A DNA stretch of 64,000 nt from Rhineura floridana (taxonomy: Eukaryota > Chordata > Lepidosauria > Squamata > Rhineuridae): positions 186,155,434 through 186,219,433 of the forward strand of contig NC_084484.1 in assembly GCF_030035675.1 (NCBI RefSeq), given 5' to 3'. The notes below the pieces were generated by a model. That model ran no database searches. It was not told where the DNA came from and saw only the letters and a program-made list of their open reading frames with translations. The position numbers were made by a program, and so were the translations under genes. Below, one piece after another: positions 63,565 through 64,000 of the stretch. Position 1 is the stretch's first letter, and the number at the start of each line of letters is the position of its first letter.

Positions 63565-63950
63565 TACGACTTATAAGAAGAGTCCTGCTGCTGGATCAGG
63601 CAGAAGGGCCTTCTTGTCCAATGTCCTGTTCTTGTAGCGGCCAACCAGATAAGGACACAAGAAGGACATGAGAAGAGCCTGGCTGCTGGATCAGGCCAAA
63701 GGGGGCCCATCCAGTCCAGCATCCTGTTCTCACAGTGGCCAACCAGGTGCCCCTATGGGAAGCCCGCAAGCAGGAGCCAAGTGCAAGAACACTCCTCCTG
63801 CAGTTCCCAGCAACTGGTCTTCAGAGGGACATTGCCTCTGACGGTGGAACCTTCTCCTCCATGAATTTATCCATTAATGCCATCTGTTGGCAACCATCAC
63901 CGTGTTCTGTGGCAGGGCGTTCCTCAGGTTGTGTGCCCCTGACTCCTCTC
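63565..63950 (-). mobile_element. Two antisense CR1 3' ends
   Basis: 63565-63655 is a short end (gacttataagaagagtcctgctgctggatcagg). 63656-63950 is a longer end (gacatgagaagagcctggctgctggatcagg, aaccaggtgcccctatgggaagcccgcaagcagg, ttctcctccatgaatttatcc). Confidence 0.82.
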
Positions 63951-64000
63951 TCTCGCAGTGGCCCTGACTTGCTCTCTGCTGACAGTGCACAGCAACTGTC

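Overview
This is a 64 kb piece of vertebrate nuclear DNA, almost certainly from a squamate reptile (lizard or snake). The signs are abundant CR1 LINEs, L2-type LINEs, RTE/Bov-B LINEs and Sauria-type SINEs (tRNA head, Bov-B-like tail), many foldback MITEs, and two host genes whose exons have good splice sites and CpG-island promoters. No species can be named from sequence alone.

Host genes. A minus-strand exon at 15752-15946 encodes the N-terminus of the START-domain lipid carrier STARD10; a CpG island at 16400-17450 lies just upstream and is its likely promoter. The remaining STARD10 exons were not found and should lie beyond position 1. On the plus strand a second CpG island (about 41340-42480) carries exon 1 of CLPB (SKD3, the mitochondrial AAA+ disaggregase), with exon 2 at 45852-45903. 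The two genes are head to head, about 26 kb apart, and no other host exon was recognised between them. CLPB exon 1 is about 108 codons longer than the human counterpart as I recall it, and holds a 17-residue tandem repeat. The hydrophobic segment and the Cys-Tyr PARL cleavage site are conserved. Its promoter carries ZNF143-like, NRF1-like and YY1-like motifs.

Layout. 1-1475: minus-strand 5' half of a CR1 with an intact esterase-type ORF1. 1480-15750: CR1, L2 and SINE debris plus unrecognised sequence. 15752-17450: STARD10 exon and CpG island. 17900-24540: CR1 interrupted by Bov-B, L2, an ancient solo LTR inside a MITE, and a well-preserved CR1 3' half. 25000-33500: MITEs, a hAT-type MITE, a second solo LTR, two CR1 copies and an L2 RT fragment. 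33500-41300: SINEs of four kinds, an LTR fossil, a Bov-B 3' half, and a three-level nest (CR1 containing a 5S-headed SINE containing a DIX-domain/L2 chimera). 41340-45903: CLPB promoter, exon 1, intron 1 and exon 2. 46000-64000: CLPB intron 2 with SINEs, MITEs, an LTR fossil inside a MITE, and CR1 remains.

The most notable observations are: (1) a 358-bp insertion with 8-bp target duplications, whose 5' part reads like a Dishevelled DIX domain and whose 3' part is an L2-type LINE end; (2) both tRNA-headed and 5S-rRNA-headed SINEs, each with both Bov-B-like and L2-like tails; (3) the expanded CLPB leader; (4) the STARD10-CLPB arrangement, which differs from the human order as I recall it; (5) two Bov-B copies that share the same in-frame stop. 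Family assignments rest on recognition by eye, since no database search was possible.
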